This document shows, in pieces, positions 28,930 through 37,389 of a DNA stretch of 64,000 nucleotides. The stretch spans positions 186,001 to 250,000 of the forward strand of contig NZ_FZOC01000003.1 of the NCBI RefSeq assembly GCF_900188225.1, written 5' to 3'. Under the pieces are notes generated by a model. The model was not told the origin of the DNA and made no database searches. It saw nothing but the letters and a program-made list of their open reading frames with translations. The number at the start of each line of letters is the position of its first letter. The stretch's first letter is position 1. The stretch is from Humidesulfovibrio mexicanus (GTDB taxonomy: Bacteria > Desulfobacterota > Desulfovibrionia > Desulfovibrionales > Desulfovibrionaceae). The translations under genes were made by a program, and so were the position numbers.

Positions 28930-30387
28930 CTACAGCTCCGTGCCGAGCAAGCGGCGGGCGATTTCCTTGGCGGCCTTTCGTCCCGCGCCCATGGCGCTGA
29001 TGACGGTGGCGGCCCCGGTGACGATGTCGCCTCCGGCGAAGACGTTGTGGATGCTGGTTTCGCCGGTTTCGGGGTTGGCGTCGATGTAGCCGCGCTTGTT
29101 GAGGGCGAGGCCCTTTGTGGCGTCGAGCAGGATGGGGTTGGGCCGGGTGCCCACGGCGATGATGGCCAGCTGGCAGGGGATGTCGGCGGTCTGGCCCTCA
29201 ATGGCTTCGGGGCGGCGGCGGCCGGAGGCGTCGGCCTCGCCCAGGCGCATCTTCTGCACGGTCATGCTGGTAAGGCGCTTGTTCTCGTCGGCGTTGAGCG
29301 AGAGCGGCGCTGACAGCAGTTCGAGCTGGACGCCCTCCTCGATGGCGTGTTCCAGTTCTTCCAGACGCGCGGGCATTTCGGCCTTGGTGCGGCGGTAGAC
29401 GATGGAGACCTTTTTCGCCCCCAGGCGCAGGGCGGTGCGCGCGGCGTCCATGGCCACGTTGCCGCCGCCGATGACGCAGACCTCGTCGGCCTTGAAGATG
29501 GGCGTGTCGTGGTTGGGGAAGTCGTAGGCGCGGCCGAGGTTCACGCGGGTCAGGTATTCGTTGGCGGAGAACACGCCGATGCTGTTCTCGCCGGGGATCT
29601 TCATGAACTGGGGCAGGCCCGCGCCCACGCCGATGAACACGGCCTTGTAGCCCTCGTCGAAGAGCTCCTGCACGGTTATGGCCTTGCCGCCCACCCAGTT
29701 GGTCTTGAACTCGGCGCCCAGCGCCTTCATGGCGTCCACCTCGCGCCGCACGATGTCCTTGGGCAGGCGGAATTCCGGGATGCCGTAGACGAGCACGCCG
29801 CCCACCTCGTGCAGGGCCTCGAACACGGTGACCTTGACGCCCAGCGCGGCCAGATAGCCCGCCACGGTGAGCGAGGCCGGGCCCGCGCCGATGCAGGCCA
29901 CGCGCAGGTCGTCGCGGGTCATGCGGCAGGCGGCCTCGCCGGTGATTTGCAGGCAGGCGGCGTCGCCCGCGGCCAGGCGCGCGGCGAAGGTGTCGGCGAC
30001 GTAGCGCTCAAGCCGACCGATGGCCACGGCCCCGCCGGTCTTGACCGGGTTCTTGGACAGGATGCACATGCCCTCGCACTGGTTTTCCTGGGGGCACACG
30101 CGGCCGCACACGGCAGGCAGGGAGTTATATTCGCGCAGCACCTTGTATGCGCCGGGCAGGTCTCCCTTCTGCAGCTGGCCGATGAAGCCCTTGATGTCGA
30201 TCTCCACGGGGCAGCCTTGGCGGCACAGGGGCGTCTTGCACTGCAGACAGCGGCTGGCCTCGACCATGGCCTCGGCTTCGCCGTAGCCGAGCGCCACTTC
30301 AAGGTAGTTTTGGATGCGCGCGAAAGGGGCCTGGGTGGGCATTTCGGTGCGCGGCGTGCGCGCGGGTTTGGCGGTCTTTTCAGCCAT
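28930..30387 (-). CDS. nfnB: NfnB: NADPH-side large subunit of ferredoxin-dependent transhydrogenase
   Basis: The 485-residue protein is of the GltD/NADPH-dependent glutamate synthase small-subunit type. It has an N-terminal cysteine domain for two [4Fe-4S] clusters (CLQCKTPLC, CGRVCPQENQC), an FAD-binding GAGPASLTVAGYLA segment near 170, and an NADPH-binding GGGNVAMDAARTALRLGA segment near 310. Directly paired with the upstream NfnA gene, it forms the electron-bifurcating NADH-dependent ferredoxin:NADP+ oxidoreductase; in sulfate reducers the pair was formerly annotated as sulfide dehydrogenase. It balances NADPH, NADH and reduced ferredoxin. It starts one base after the nfnA stop with GAGGG upstream. 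Confidence 0.92.
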   Translation of the reverse strand: MAEKTAKPARTPRTEMPTQAPFARIQNYLEVALGYGEAEAMVEASRCLQCKTPLCRQGCPVEIDIKGFIGQLQKGDLPGAYKVLREYNSLPAVCGRVCPQENQCEGMCILSKNPVKTGGAVAIGRLERYVADTFAARLAAGDAACLQITGEAACRMTRDDLRVACIGAGPASLTVAGYLAALGVKVTVFEALHEVGGVLVYGIPEFRLPKDIVRREVDAMKALGAEFKTNWVGGKAITVQELFDEGYKAVFIGVGAGLPQFMKIPGENSIGVFSANEYLTRVNLGRAYDFPNHDTPIFKADEVCVIGGGNVAMDAARTALRLGAKKVSIVYRRTKAEMPARLEELEHAIEEGVQLELLSAPLSLNADENKRLTSMTVQKMRLGEADASGRRRPEAIEGQTADIPCQLAIIAVGTRPNPILLDATKGLALNKRGYIDANPETGETSIHNVFAGGDIVTGAATVISAMGAGRKAAKEIARRLLGTEL

Positions 30388-30388
30388 G

Positions 30389-31240
30389 CTATTTGCCCTC
30401 CGCGCACTGGCACTTGTGCTGGAACAGCCGCATGGACTCCTGCTCCTGTTCGCGGAACTGGGAGAGGCGCAGGCGCAGTTCGCCGAAGTCCACCTGGTGC
30501 CCGTCGAACTCCGGACCGTCCACGCAGGCGAATTTCGTCTCCCCGCCCACGCTGCAGCGGCAGGCCCCGCACATGCCGATGCCGTCCACCATGATGGAGT
30601 TGAGGCTGACCGTGGTCTTGACGCCGAAGGGCTTGGTGACCTTGCTCACGGCCTCCATCATGGGCACCGGGCCGATGGCCACCACTTCGCTCACGTCCTT
30701 GTCCTCTTCCAGGCGGTTTTTGAGCACCTCGGTGACAAAGCCCTTGTGGCCCTGGGAGCCGTCGTCCGTGGCCACCAGCACCTCGGGGCAGAAGCTGCCG
30801 AGTTCGGAGCAGAAGAGCAGCAGGTCCTTGTTGCGCGCGCCGATGATGGCCACCACGCGGTTGCCCGCGCCCGCGTGGCCCTTGGCGATGTGGTGCATGG
30901 CGGCCACGCCGGTGCCGCCGCCCACGCAGATCACGGTGCCCTGCTTCTCAATGTGCGTGGGCTTGCCCAGCGGTCCGCAGAAGTCGGGCAGGCTCATGCC
31001 TTCCTCGAAGGTGTTCAACTCGGCCGTGCTCTTGCCCACCACCAGGAACACGATGGTCACGGTTCCGGCCTGCGGGTCGCAGTCGGCGATGGTGAGCGGG
31101 ATGCGCTCGCCGTTTTCGGACGTGCGCAGGATGACGAAGTTGCCGGGCTTGGCGTGCTTGGCCACGTGCGGCGCATCGATGACGAGCAGCGTGGTCTGGC
31201 CCGGTATCAGGACCTTTTTTTGCAAAATGCGGTAGCTCAT
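30389..31240 (-). CDS. nfnA: NfnA: FAD/[2Fe-2S] small subunit of ferredoxin-dependent transhydrogenase
   Basis: The 283-residue protein has the ferredoxin-NADP reductase-like layout: an FAD-binding beta barrel with RIPLTIAD near residue 47, an NAD-binding segment VICVGGGTGVAAMHHIAK near 105, and a C-terminal [2Fe-2S] site CGACRCSVGGETKFAC. These are the features of NfnA/SudB. ATG 31240 is chosen because AAGGTG precedes it; a GTG three codons earlier is the alternative. It is the first gene of the nfnAB operon, facing a divergently transcribed glycosyltransferase gene. Confidence 0.92.
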   Translation of the reverse strand: MSYRILQKKVLIPGQTTLLVIDAPHVAKHAKPGNFVILRTSENGERIPLTIADCDPQAGTVTIVFLVVGKSTAELNTFEEGMSLPDFCGPLGKPTHIEKQGTVICVGGGTGVAAMHHIAKGHAGAGNRVVAIIGARNKDLLLFCSELGSFCPEVLVATDDGSQGHKGFVTEVLKNRLEEDKDVSEVVAIGPVPMMEAVSKVTKPFGVKTTVSLNSIMVDGIGMCGACRCSVGGETKFACVDGPEFDGHQVDFGELRLRLSQFREQEQESMRLFQHKCQCAEGK

Positions 31241-31273
31241 GAGGGGCACCTTCCGGATGGTATGGGATGGATT

Positions 31274-31302
31274 CCTGTACGCTGCACGCGGCGTGATTGC
31301 AA
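31274..31302 (-). promoter_or_regulatory. Possible sigma-70 promoter for nfnAB
   Basis: On the minus strand TTGCAA and TACAGG are separated by 17 bases, about 35 bases before the nfnA start. The match is moderate (4 of 6 and 3 of 6). I saw no clear Rex operator nearby. Confidence 0.3.
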
Positions 31303-31425
31303 CACGCGCGGCCCACGGATGGCTGTCGGCAGGCTGGAACGGGGACGGCAGGAATCCGGCAGGCGGTCCGCAAACGTCCGTCGGACGCCCTTCCCACGGG
31401 ACGCAAGCTGCGCTAGGGCACAGCC

Positions 31426-32607
31426 ATGACCACCGTGCGCGTGCTGCATCTCATCACCGGCCTGGGCTTGGGCGGGGCCGAAACCTGGCTGGCGCGGCTC
31501 TTGCCGGGCCTTGCCGCGCGCGGGTTCTCCTGCCAGGTGGCGAGCCTGCTCGACCTCTCCGGCCCGGGCGGCGCGCTGGCCCAGGGCATCCGGGCCGAAG
31601 GCGTCCCCGTGCACAGCCTGGGCCTTGCGCGCGGGCTGCCCCTGGCCTCCGGCGGGGCGGCGCTGCTGCGCCTGGCGGGCCTGCTGCGCCGCACGCGTCC
31701 AGCTGTGGTGCAGACCTGGCTCTACCACGCGGATCTGCTGGGGCTCCTGGCTGCGCGTCTGAGCGGGACCGGCGCGGCGGTGAGCTGGGGGCTGCGCTGC
31801 GGGCACATGGACTTTTCGCGCTCCGGCGTGGGCACGCGGCTTGCGGTGCGGGCCTGTTCGGCGCTTTCGGCCTGGCCGGAGGCGGTGACGGCCAACAGCG
31901 AGGCCGGGGCGCGCTGGCATGTGGAGCGCCTGGGCTACCGGCCGCGCAGGCTGGTGCTGCTGGAGAACGGCGTTGACACCGCCCTGTTCCAGCCAAACGC
32001 CCAGGCGCGTGAGGAACTGCGAAGCATGTGGGGCGTGGGCCCGGATGAATTGCTGGTCGGCCTGGCCGCGCGCCTGGACCCCATGAAGGGCCACGACGTG
32101 TTCTGCGCGGCCCTGGCGCGCCTGCGGGCGCGCTTCCCCAATGTCCGGCCCCTGTTCTGCGGACCGGGCACGGAACCCGGCGGCGGCCTGGACGCCCTGC
32201 TGGCGCGGCACGGGCTGGCGGAGCGCGCCCTGCGTCTTGGCCCGCGCCAGGACATGCCGCGGGTGCTGGCGGCACTGGACGCCCTGGCCCTGCCCTCCCT
32301 GGGCGAGGGCTTCCCCAACGCCCTGGCCGAGGGGCTTGCCTGCGGGGTTCCGGCCGCCTGCCTGGACGTGGGCGCGGCGCGGGAGCTCGCCGGACCGGGC
32401 GGCGTGGTGGCCAGCGTGGAGGTCGCGGATGCCGGGGCCCGGGCCGAGGCCCTGGTCGGGGCGCTTGGGCGGGTGTTGGAGCTGGGGCCGGAGGGCCGGG
32501 CCGCCATGGGCCTGGCCGGGCGTCGGCATGTGGCGGAGCGCTACGGTCTGGGCGCGGCCGCAGACCGCTGGGCCGCACATTTGCGCGGCTTGGCGGAAGG
32601 CGCTTAG
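31426..32607 (+). CDS. Solitary GT4-family glycosyltransferase
   Basis: The 393-residue protein begins with RVLHLITGLGLGGAETWLA, the GT4 opening. It has the GAAxRLDPMKGHDVF-type acceptor segment near residue 210 and the EGFPNALAE (E-x7-E) motif near 305. It is similar in layout to the GT4 protein at 12909-14054, including the same donor-domain wording LAEGLACG-P, so the two may be distant paralogues. No other glycan genes are adjacent, so its pathway is unclear. The ribosome binding site is weak. No signal peptide is present; it would act on the cytoplasmic face of the membrane. Confidence 0.85.
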   Translation: MTTVRVLHLITGLGLGGAETWLARLLPGLAARGFSCQVASLLDLSGPGGALAQGIRAEGVPVHSLGLARGLPLASGGAALLRLAGLLRRTRPAVVQTWLYHADLLGLLAARLSGTGAAVSWGLRCGHMDFSRSGVGTRLAVRACSALSAWPEAVTANSEAGARWHVERLGYRPRRLVLLENGVDTALFQPNAQAREELRSMWGVGPDELLVGLAARLDPMKGHDVFCAALARLRARFPNVRPLFCGPGTEPGGGLDALLARHGLAERALRLGPRQDMPRVLAALDALALPSLGEGFPNALAEGLACGVPAACLDVGAARELAGPGGVVASVEVADAGARAEALVGALGRVLELGPEGRAAMGLAGRRHVAERYGLGAAADRWAAHLRGLAEGA

Positions 32608-32676
32608 CCGCTTGCCGATTACTTCTTTATTGTTTGAAATCTAATGATAATGCGGTGTCGATAGGCGTACGATATC

Positions 32677-33387
32677 CTAGGCGTCGCCGCTGCTGGGCTC
32701 CACGGGCTTGAAGCGGTAGCCCACGCCGCGCACGGTCTCGATCCAGTCCGCGTAGACCCCAAGCTTGCCGCGCAGGCGGCGCATGTGCGTGTCCACCGTG
32801 CGCGAGGTGCCGTCGAAGTCCGTATCCCATACCGTGTCCAGCAAACGCTCGCGCGGCAGCACCCGGCCCTTGGCCGCCACCAGTTCGCGAAGGATCTTGT
32901 GCTCCGTGGCCGTAAGGCCCGCGTCTTGCCCGTCAACGCTCACGCTGTGCGCCTCGAAGTCGATGCACAGCCCGGCCTTGCTGAAGCCGGAGGACTGGGG
33001 CTCGGGCGGGGCCGCGCGGCGCAACAGCGCCTTCACCCGCAGCAGAAGCTCGCGCGGGCTGAAGGGCTTGGACACGTAGTCCTCGGCTCCAAGCTCCAGC
33101 CCGACGATGCGGTCCACCTCGTCGCCCAGCGCCGTGAGCATGATCACCGGCACCATGCGGGTGCGCTCGTCCTGCTTGAGCCTGCGGCAGATCTCCAGGC
33201 CGTCCATGCCGCCGGGCAGCATCACATCCAGCAGCACCAGGTCCGGGCGGATGCGCTGCGCCAGCTCCAGGGCCTGCTGTCCGGCTCCGGCCGAGCGCGC
33301 GACGTATCCCGCCGAGGTCAGGTGATAGCACAACAACTCGCGGGTTTCCGGGTGGTCCTCGACCACAAGAACGGTCTTCTGGGACAC
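32677..33387 (-). CDS. OmpR/PhoB-family response regulator
   Basis: The protein has about 236 residues from GTG 33387. The receiver domain has VVEDHPETREL at the start, phosphorylatable Asp in LVLLDVMLPGG near residue 52, and SKPFSPREL near 105. The C-terminal winged-helix domain (about 140-230) carries the RTVDTHMRRLRGKLG recognition region and VRGVGYRF. The GTG start has GGAGG at 5-base spacing; an in-frame ATG at 33399 has no such site. No kinase gene is adjacent, so it is an orphan in this window. It is transcribed divergently from the 69-residue protein gene. Confidence 0.9.
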   Translation of the reverse strand: MSQKTVLVVEDHPETRELLCYHLTSAGYVARSAGAGQQALELAQRIRPDLVLLDVMLPGGMDGLEICRRLKQDERTRMVPVIMLTALGDEVDRIVGLELGAEDYVSKPFSPRELLLRVKALLRRAAPPEPQSSGFSKAGLCIDFEAHSVSVDGQDAGLTATEHKILRELVAAKGRVLPRERLLDTVWDTDFDGTSRTVDTHMRRLRGKLGVYADWIETVRGVGYRFKPVEPSSGDA

Positions 33388-33445
33388 ATCGGCCTCCATC
33401 TGTACGGGGCTGGTGGACAGGACGCGCTCCGGCGTGCGGCCGGTG

Positions 33446-33473
33446 TAAAGTTGTCGGCCAACCGGGCCGATAG
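33446..33473 (+). promoter_or_regulatory. Sigma-28 (FliA)-type promoter before the 69-residue protein gene
   Basis: TAAAGTTG begins at 33446 and GCCGATAG lies at 33466-33473; TAAA and GCCGATA are 16 bases apart, the same geometry as the promoter at 27977-28004. Seven of eight bases match in each element. The predicted start is near 33482, about 98 bases before the gene. Confidence 0.6.
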
Positions 33474-33579
33474 CGCATATGACGCAGGAACATAGCCCCG
33501 GACGGCACGGCGCGCAACATCCACCGGCCGAATCCGCACGCGCCCCTGCGCACACGCCGAACGACCACCGGGAGAGCGC

Positions 33580-33789
33580 ATGTACTACCACGGATTCCAG
33601 AAGAAATTCCCCTCCAGCTCAGCGCCGTGGACCCAGGGCGACGACCAGCTCGTGGGACTGCTGTTTTCCAAGATCATCACCCGCACCGCCGGGGCCGCGC
33701 CGGTGGAACCCCCGGCCCTGGCCGACGAGATGGCCCACAACCTCTTCGATCTCATGCTCTACATCAGCAAGGACTTCCACTCCTGCTGA
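33580..33789 (+). CDS. Small protein of unknown function, probable sigma-28 regulon member
   Basis: The 69-residue protein begins MYYHGFQKKF, then has a Pro/Ala-rich middle and a C-terminal helix ending in DFHSC. No family is recognised, and there is no signal peptide or membrane segment. GGGAGAG lies about 8 bases before the ATG. The upstream FliA-type promoter is the main clue to its role and suggests a motility or chemotaxis connection. It converges with the 229-residue protein gene downstream, the two stops being only a few bases apart. Confidence 0.65.
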   Translation: MYYHGFQKKFPSSSAPWTQGDDQLVGLLFSKIITRTAGAAPVEPPALADEMAHNLFDLMLYISKDFHSC

Positions 33790-33793
33790 GGCG

Positions 33794-34483
33794 TCAGGCC
33801 GTGACTTGCAACATGGGGCGTGTGGCGGCGAATCCTTCCGCGCAGGCGACATAGGCGGCCAGGGCCTGGCGCAGCCGCCATGCCGCGACGCCTTGACCCG
33901 CATGTTCCGGGGACCGCGCACCGCCACCTGGCGTCGGTCCGTCCGGGCCGGCCACTTCCGCGCCAGAGAGAGCCGCCTCGACCTGCGCCGCCGGGGCTTC
34001 CTGCCCGGCGCGTTCCGCTGCCGTTGGGCTTTCTGCCTCCTCGGCCTGCGGAGAGGCGCGTAAAGCGCCTGTCCCGTCGCAGACGCTGGAGGCCGCGCGT
34101 CCGGCGTCGAGCGCGCTCCAAGCCTGGGCCAGCGCGGAATCGAAATCACCCCCGAAACGGATGGGGCCGGAACCCTGCGCGGCGTCGGCCCCAGTCGCCC
34201 AGGACCCAACGCGCGCAACGGAGTCCACGGGTGGGGCCTCGATTCCGCCGGTCCCGGCGAACGGGCTGGCCGCGGCAAGAGGATTGGCCGACGCCTCCGG
34301 ATTCGAGGGGGCTTTCGCCTGCGCCGCTCCGGTCCGGCCCCACACCACCTGGTCCGTGGAATAGCTGATGCCCAGCGGGCCGAGCTTCACCGAAACGCGG
34401 CGCGTCTGCACCTGCGGGCGTGAAACAAGAGCGGCCTGACGGGCCGCGCTGTTTGCGCCGCTGCTGCCGATGCCTGGGGTCAT
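33794..34483 (-). CDS. Hypothetical Ala/Pro-rich protein
   Basis: This 229-residue protein is not recognised. The N-terminal 50 residues include an ordered-looking stretch (SVKLGPLGISYSTDQVVW). The middle (about 55-180) is Ala, Glu, Gly and Pro rich and probably disordered. The C-terminal 35 residues form a likely helix (AAWRLRQALAAYVACAEGF). CGGAGA precedes the ATG. An inverted repeat TCCGGTC/GACCGGA lies at 34510-34535, 27 bases upstream, and could be an operator. Codon use fits its neighbours. The ordered ends are the best evidence that it is real. Confidence 0.6.
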   Translation of the reverse strand: MTPGIGSSGANSAARQAALVSRPQVQTRRVSVKLGPLGISYSTDQVVWGRTGAAQAKAPSNPEASANPLAAASPFAGTGGIEAPPVDSVARVGSWATGADAAQGSGPIRFGGDFDSALAQAWSALDAGRAASSVCDGTGALRASPQAEEAESPTAAERAGQEAPAAQVEAALSGAEVAGPDGPTPGGGARSPEHAGQGVAAWRLRQALAAYVACAEGFAATRPMLQVTA

Positions 34484-34749
34484 GGCCGTCTCCGGGGCTG
34501 GCCCGGGCGTCCGGTCAAATCAAAAAAAGACCGGAAGCCGCTTGTGCCGCCCCTGGTCCAGCGTTTCCCGACACCTCTTGCGAGTATCGGGGAAATCGCC
34601 ACCCTCTCTCCTGTGGAGGACCGGGGCAAAAGCGTCTTCCGTCCGTGGAAGCAGGGCGCGGGCCAAAGCCTAGTCTGGGCCGACTGCGCGCCGTGTTTGA
34701 AATGTAACCCCTGCGCGTCATCTTTGCAAGGGCCTTGCTCGCCATTTGG

Positions 34750-35075
34750 CGGCCAAGGGGGAGTGCCTTGTGTATGCCTCCGGCGGCCAAGGGGCCTTCC
34801 CGGCCCCTTGGAGTCCCGGATAAGGGGGAAGGCGAGGGAGCCGCTGTCCCTTCTCCCTTCACGCGGGTCCAGGGGCGCGTAAGCCCCTGGCCTGCGGAGC
34901 ATGAACCGGGCGGAGCGTTGTGCCCGTTTATGCCTCCGGCGGCCAAGGGGCCTTCCCGGCCCCTTGGAACCCCGGATAGGGGAAGGCAAGGGAGCCGCTG
35001 TCCCTTTTTCCTTCACGCGGGTCCAGGGGCGCGTAAGCCCCTGGCCTGCGGAGCATGAACCGGGCACGACACCTG
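34750..35075. repeat. Left block of ~155-bp hairpin-rich tandem repeats (about two units)
   Basis: After a truncated unit (from about 34750) two near-identical units start at TGCCTCCGGCGG 34775 and 34931 (156-bp period). Each unit holds three dyads: CCAAGGGGCC/GGCCCCTTGG, AAGGGA/TCCCTT with extended flanks, and CCAGGGGC/GCCCCTGG. Both this block and the right block begin with the same truncated unit (AGGGGGAGTGCCTTGTG) and end with the same junction (GCATGARCCGGGCACGAC), so they are two copies of one array with different unit numbers. Open frames through the repeats have no ribosome binding sites and are treated as non-coding. The stretch 34484-34749 before it holds no gene I can support. Confidence 0.85.
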
Positions 35076-35143
35076 CCCCCGCTCTGTCGGGCGCAACGCC
35101 GGGCCATGTGGACACAGGGACATGTTTACGGCACTGTCACAGC

Positions 35144-36616
35144 ATGAAAAAGAAAACCCATACGCAGTTGCGGCTTCCTGCGGATACCCGGTTTTTGCCT
35201 TTGGCCCAGGAGCATGTGCGTGGCCTGGCGCGCATCTTGGGGCTGCCGGAGCGGGACATGTTGGCCCTGGAGCTGGCGGCGGAGGAGGCCTTTGAGAACA
35301 TCTGCGTTCATGCCTATGCCGACGGCACGCCGGGCGACGTGCTTGTGGATGGCGAGTTGCTGGCGGGCGAGCTGCGTCTGGCCTTCCATGACGAGGGGTT
35401 GCCCTTTGATCCCAGCCTGCTTGAGCGCCGCGATCGCCGATCGGATGGCGAAACGCGCGGCATCGGGCTCAAGCTCATCCACAACGCTGTGGACGAAGTG
35501 GTCTGGGAAAATCGGGGCCGCCTGGGCAAGGCGTTGCGGCTGGTGAAGCGTCTGCCGCCTTCGCTGTGCGCCCTTGATCTGGAGGAGGGGCAGCAGCAAG
35601 GAGAGGCGAGGCCGCCCCGCGCCCCGGAGCAGGAATACCTCGTGCGCCCCCTTTGCCCGGAGGACGCCTTGCAGGTGACCCGGCTGTTCTGGCTGACGTA
35701 TGGCTTTTCGTACAAGAACGAGGCGTTCTACCGCCCGGAAGGCGTGCTGGACATGGTGGCGCGCGGGGTGCTCCGCAGCCATGTGGCGGTCACGGCCGCG
35801 GGAGAGGTGGTGGCCCACGCGGGGCTGCTGCGCCCGCAGCCGGTGCCCATGGCCGAAATGGCGCTGCTTGTGGTCTCGCCCGCGCACAGGGGGCGCGGCC
35901 TCATGGAGCGGCTCGCCGTCGCGCTGACCGCCTGCGCCGAGGAGATGGGCCTGTCCGGCGTGTCCATCAATCCGGTAACGAGCCACCCCGTCAGCCAGCG
36001 CGAGTCCATCAAGCTTGGGGGCAGACCCTGCGGCCTGGACCTTGCCGCCTGCCCTCCCAGGCAGTTCAAGGCCATGCGCCTTGAGGACGGCCCGCCGCAG
36101 CGCGAATCCTATCTGCACTGCTTCAAGCATCTCTCGGTTCCGCCCCCAACCGTGGCGTTCGCACCGAAACGGAACCACGATATTGTCGCGCGTATCTACG
36201 CGACCATGGAGCGGCCCTTCGTGTTCGGCGCGCCAGATGCCGCCGCAGCAGGATCTTACAGCGTGTCCTTTGACCGAAGCCTCGCCAAAGGCATCGTGCG
36301 GGTGGGTCGCGCCGACGTGCGCCAGTGGCCGGAAATCCGTCGCGCTACGGTCGACTTGCTGGATATCGCCGGAGCCGAGGTGCTGCATATCGAACTGCCC
36401 CTGGCGCAGCCGGGCACGCCGACGCTGTGGGAACTGGCCGAGGCCGAGGGCTTCTTCTTCACAGGAGTTTGGCCCCACGCCGCGGAGGACGGCGACATAG
36501 CGCGGCTGACCAGGCTGGCGGCCCCGCTGGATATGGGACGGTTGCGCCTGTACTCGGATTTTGCGTGCGAACTCGGCCGATATGTGGAGGCAGAAATGCA
36601 GCGCGCCGTGCGCTGA
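35144..36616 (+). CDS. Anti-sigma-factor-type ATPase (HATPase_c_2) fused to GNAT acetyltransferase
   Basis: The 490-residue protein has an N-terminal domain (about 1-140) of the RsbW/SpoIIAB type, with ELAAEEAFENICVHAY (N-box) near 45 and RGIGLKLIHNAVDEV near 105. A GNAT-like domain follows (about 165-330), with ALLVVSPAHRGRGLMERLAV as the acetyl-CoA-binding segment, and a C-terminal region of about 150 residues without clear family. It may phosphorylate an anti-sigma antagonist and acylate a target, but partners are not visible here. There is no convincing Shine-Dalgarno before the ATG and no better in-frame start. The gene sits exactly between two blocks of the tandem repeat. Confidence 0.85.
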   Translation: MKKKTHTQLRLPADTRFLPLAQEHVRGLARILGLPERDMLALELAAEEAFENICVHAYADGTPGDVLVDGELLAGELRLAFHDEGLPFDPSLLERRDRRSDGETRGIGLKLIHNAVDEVVWENRGRLGKALRLVKRLPPSLCALDLEEGQQQGEARPPRAPEQEYLVRPLCPEDALQVTRLFWLTYGFSYKNEAFYRPEGVLDMVARGVLRSHVAVTAAGEVVAHAGLLRPQPVPMAEMALLVVSPAHRGRGLMERLAVALTACAEEMGLSGVSINPVTSHPVSQRESIKLGGRPCGLDLAACPPRQFKAMRLEDGPPQRESYLHCFKHLSVPPPTVAFAPKRNHDIVARIYATMERPFVFGAPDAAAAGSYSVSFDRSLAKGIVRVGRADVRQWPEIRRATVDLLDIAGAEVLHIELPLAQPGTPTLWELAEAEGFFFTGVWPHAAEDGDIARLTRLAAPLDMGRLRLYSDFACELGRYVEAEMQRAVR

Positions 36617-36650
36617 GGGACACGGCGCCAGCCAGGTTGTTGCGCCCGTC

Positions 36651-37290
36651 TATGCCTCCGGCGGCCCAGGGGGAGTGCCTTGTGTATGCCTCCGGCGGCC
36701 AAGGGGCCTTCCCGGCCCCTTGGAACCCCTGATAGGGGAAGGCAAGGGAGCCGCTGTCCCTTTTTCCTTCACGCGGGTCCAGGGGCGCGTAGCCCCTGGC
36801 CTGCGGAGCATGAACCGTGCAGAGCGTGGTGCCCGTTTATGCCTCCGGCGGCCAAGGGGCCTTCCCGGCCCCTTGGAACCCCGGGTAGGGGGGAAGGCAA
36901 GGGAGCCGCTGTCCCTTTTCCCTTCACGCGGGTCCAGGGGCGCGTAAGCCCCTGGCCTGCGGAGCATGAACCGTGCAGAGCGTGGTGCCTGTGTATGCCT
37001 CCGGCGGCCAAGGGGCCTTCCCGGCCCCTTGGAACCCCGGATAGGGGAAGGCAAGGGAGCCGCTGTCCCTTTTCCCTTCACGTGGGTCCAGGGGCGCGTA
37101 GCCCCTGGCCTGCGGAGCATGAACCGTGCAGAGCGTGGTGCCTTGTGTATGCCTCCGGCGGCCAAGGGGCCTTCCCGGCCCCTTGGAATCCCGGATAGGG
37201 GGAAGGCAAGGGATCCGCTGTCCCTTCTCCCTTCACGCGGGTCCAGGGGCGCGTAAGCCCCTGGCCTGCGGAGCATGAGCCGGGCACGAC
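36651..37290. repeat. Right block of ~155-bp hairpin-rich tandem repeats (about four units)
   Basis: A truncated unit at 36653 is followed by units starting at 36687, 36840, 36996 and 37150 (periods 153, 156 and 154 bp). Sequence identity between units is very high by eye, with small length changes in the spacer (CGCGTAGCCC versus CGCGTAAGCCC) and one G/T switch. Boundaries match those of the left block. The array ends about 100 bases before a lipoprotein gene. Such arrays may form multiple RNA hairpins, affect supercoiling, or recombine to delete or duplicate the enclosed gene. Confidence 0.88.
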
Positions 37291-37389
37291 ATCGGCCCCG
37301 TCGCCCGGATCGTGTGCCGGGTATACCTCTCGCGTTGGCATGGGACGTGCTAGCGTTTACGGGGAAATCCCCCCTGGCGGAGGTGCTGG

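Noticed and set aside
36650-37276. Long open frame of repeated Arg/Pro/Gly-rich peptide through the right repeat block, and similar frames on both strands
   Set aside because: The frame follows from the repeat period being close to a multiple of three. There is no ribosome binding site, and hairpins rather than codons are conserved between units.
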